Positions 62,355 through 64,000 of a DNA stretch of 64,000 nucleotides are shown here, piece by piece. The translations under genes were made by a program, and so were the position numbers. Numbering within the stretch: the stretch's first letter is position 1; each line of letters starts with the position of its first letter. A model generated the notes under the pieces. That model made no database searches. It was not told the origin of the DNA and saw only the letters and a list, made by a program, of their open reading frames with translations. The DNA lies in the NCBI GenBank assembly GCA_023229785.1, contig JALNYV010000001.1:434001-498000 (forward strand). Reading direction: 5' to 3'. This stretch comes from Candidatus Dojkabacteria bacterium (lineage in GTDB: Bacteria; Patescibacteria; Dojkabacteria; SC72).

Positions 62355-63722
62355 ATGGATATACCCGAAATCTCTACTACTAAACTAGATGCTAATCAAA
62401 CTTGGAAAATTGCATGTGAGAATATTAGGTTATATATGTCAGATCGTGAATTTGCCTCTTGGTTTGGAAATACATACTTAGAAAAGATAGATAACGGGAT
62501 AGCTGAGATTAGTTGTGATAGTGCATACAAAAGAGAGTGGATTGAGATGTACCATAAGTCATTAGTTAGAAAAGCTCTGCTTTCGGCAACTGGACAGAAT
62601 TTCGAATTAATATTTTCAATAAGGAAGAATGTTTCAAAAAAAAGTGAGAGTGATTTTGGTCTTTTTTCTCTTCCTACCAAAAATGATGGAAAAGAAGTTA
62701 AACTGAGAAAGTCTCAACTAAATCCAAAATATCTTTTCAGTAACTTTATAGTTGGAGCACATAACAAATTAGCATTTGCTGTTGCTCAGGCTGTTGTTGA
62801 TGATCTAGGAAAAGCATACAACCCAGTTTTCTACTACGGCCCAACAGGGGTAGGGAAAACACATCTAATGCAAAGTATTGGAAATGAGGTAATTGAGAAA
62901 CACCCTGATGCTAAAGTAATGTATGTACCAATTGAACAACTTTTAAATGAATTTGTAGATTCAATTAAAACAAGAACAAATGAAGCTTTCAGAAAAAAGT
63001 ATAGGGAGGTAGATTTACTAATTATTGATGATATTCAGTTTATTGAAACATATCCCAAAACTCAAGAAGAGATATTTAATACATTCAATGCTCTTTACCA
63101 ATCAAACAAACAAATTATTTTAGCAAGTGACCGACCTCCAAAAGAGATTAAAAATTTAATTGATAGACTAAGGTCTAGATTTGAAGGAGGGATGGTTGCG
63201 GATATCCAAGCACCAGATTTAGAAACGAGACTAGCCATACTTCAACAGTTAACTCAAGCAGGGGGAGTAGAGGTAGAAGGGGAAATACTAGAAATGATAG
63301 CTAAAAATATTGAAAGTAATGTAAGGGAACTTGAAGGGGCTGTTACCAAGATTATCTCAATGACGAAACTCGGAGATATCCCAAACCCAGAAAAAGTAGC
63401 AAAGATGCTTCAGTTTGATATTGAAAGTAAAAGGAGAAGAATTAAGCCTGAAAGAGTAATTGAAGCGGTGTGTGAGGTATTTGATGTTACCCAAAAAGAA
63501 ATAAAGAGCAAAAGCAGGACGGCATATCTTGCCCTTGCAAGACAAGTAATCATGTATCTACTTAGAGAAGAATTACAACTTCCACTTGAAAAGATAGCAA
63601 GAGAAGTAAACAGAAAAGATCACACAACCGTTATACATGCATGTGAGAAAATAGGGGAATTAGTAAGAGAAAACGGAAGAACAGGAGAGAAGATTTTAAA
63701 GTGCAAAGAGTATTTAGCGTAG
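62355..63722 (+). CDS. dnaA: Replication initiator DnaA
   Basis: 455 residues. Domain I at the N-terminus (WKIACENIRLYMSDREFASWF), a short linker, the AAA+ domain with Walker A GPTGVGKTHL and Walker B LLIIDDIQF, the Arg-finger region (DRLRSRFEGGMV) and a C-terminal DNA-binding domain with DHTTVIHACEKI. It opens oriC. dnaN does not follow, unlike in most bacteria. No Shine-Dalgarno before the ATG. Confidence 0.97.
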   Translation: MDIPEISTTKLDANQTWKIACENIRLYMSDREFASWFGNTYLEKIDNGIAEISCDSAYKREWIEMYHKSLVRKALLSATGQNFELIFSIRKNVSKKSESDFGLFSLPTKNDGKEVKLRKSQLNPKYLFSNFIVGAHNKLAFAVAQAVVDDLGKAYNPVFYYGPTGVGKTHLMQSIGNEVIEKHPDAKVMYVPIEQLLNEFVDSIKTRTNEAFRKKYREVDLLIIDDIQFIETYPKTQEEIFNTFNALYQSNKQIILASDRPPKEIKNLIDRLRSRFEGGMVADIQAPDLETRLAILQQLTQAGGVEVEGEILEMIAKNIESNVRELEGAVTKIISMTKLGDIPNPEKVAKMLQFDIESKRRRIKPERVIEAVCEVFDVTQKEIKSKSRTAYLALARQVIMYLLREELQLPLEKIAREVNRKDHTTVIHACEKIGELVRENGRTGEKILKCKEYLA

Positions 63723-63743
63723 GAGAACACTTATCCAACGGCT

Positions 63744-63998
63744 TTAAAAGGCAAGGTATAAATCCGTTTCACCCCAAAGATTCTTTAGAAAATATCTGTC
63801 GAATGTGTGTATTAAATTGCTAATGATACGAGGACTTATGTTAAAAGATATTACCAGCTCATTTACAAACTTCTCTAAAGCCAACTTTTCAATTTCAGAG
63901 TTAGAAACGCTCCTCAACTCAGGATTGCCCATAGTTAGGTCTACGATATTAGAATAAATTCCTAAAAGAATAAAGCAATCACATTCCTCGGCTACCAT
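63744..63998 (-). CDS. Hypothetical protein, possibly 5'-truncated by the window edge
   Basis: At least 84 residues, open from an ATG two bases from the window end, so the real start may be further upstream. Mostly helical, with a short Cys-x-Cys near the start (EECDCFILLG) and no membrane segment. Convergent with dnaA, 21 bp between stops. I do not recognise it, and its coding status is moderately likely only. Confidence 0.4.
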   Translation of the reverse strand: MVAEECDCFILLGIYSNIVDLTMGNPELRSVSNSEIEKLALEKFVNELVISFNISPRIISNLIHTFDRYFLKNLWGETDLYLAF

Positions 63999-64000
63999 AA

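Overview
The window is a compact, low-GC (roughly one third G+C, judged by eye) bacterial chromosome segment. The standard code fits: TGA ends several genes (folD, dnaG, the methyltransferase at 30057). Gene content points to a Gram-positive-like, very streamlined bacterium, most likely of the Candidate Phyla Radiation (Patescibacteria, Microgenomates/Dojkabacteria-like). It has an SDR-like/DUF4012 fusion, PEGA-repeat and baseplate-J-like surface proteins, MurJ plus a MraY/WecA-family protein, HrcA/CIRCE heat-shock control, a valS T-box, and many small orphan proteins. The exact phylum cannot be fixed from this sequence; there is no 16S gene here.

Layout. 1-3.4 kb: sufS (partial), folD, a degenerate ABC exporter and a divergent SprT-like protease. 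3.4-5.5 kb: groESL with a CIRCE operator. 5.5-11.9 kb: two orphan proteins, a DUF2140-like protein, MurJ, a HAD protein and a Wzy/TPR membrane protein. 11.9-15.1 kb: hrcA-grpE-dnaK with a second CIRCE. 15.2-25.1 kb: L25 and a GT2, then rpoB-rpoC-rpsL-rpsG on the minus strand. 25.2-37.1 kb: a long plus-strand run (ftsK, RodZ-like, dnaG, methyltransferase, rsmA, MraY-like, PEGA, SDR-DUF4012). 37.1-45.8 kb: zinc-ribbon protein, sigA, PilN/PilO-like operon, metG, a 36-aa Cys-rich peptide, valS with T-box, two orphans. 45.9-52.4 kb: RNase J, processive GT2, FtsA-like, baseplate-J-like protein, tRNA-Ser(GGA). 52.4-57.9 kb: an accessory region with a 32-bp direct repeat that starts in the 3' end of the tRNA, a glycosidase-like protein, orphans, a double GNAT and a methyltransferase. 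57.9-64 kb: O-antigen-ligase-like protein, then the origin locus jag-yidC-yidD-rnpA-rpmH / oriC / dnaA.

The strongest system-level signal is in gene expression. Many genes carry an extended -10 box (TGnTATAAT-like) ending only 5-8 nt before the start codon, so the predicted transcript would begin at the start codon (leaderless). Two divergent gene pairs share essentially one -10 sequence between their start codons. Housekeeping and regulated operons (rpoBC, groESL, hrcA) instead have -35 boxes 17 bp from the -10. Two tiny cysteine-containing genes near oriC have clear Shine-Dalgarno sequences, so several initiation modes appear to coexist. Within operons, starts often overlap the previous stop (TAATG, ATGA).

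Other points of interest: a compact valS T-box with a possible GUC specifier in a hairpin loop; a 63-bp duplicated block carrying a gene end and promoter; a MraY-like protein with a Cys in place of a catalytic Asp; and repeats around the tRNA-Ser accessory region.
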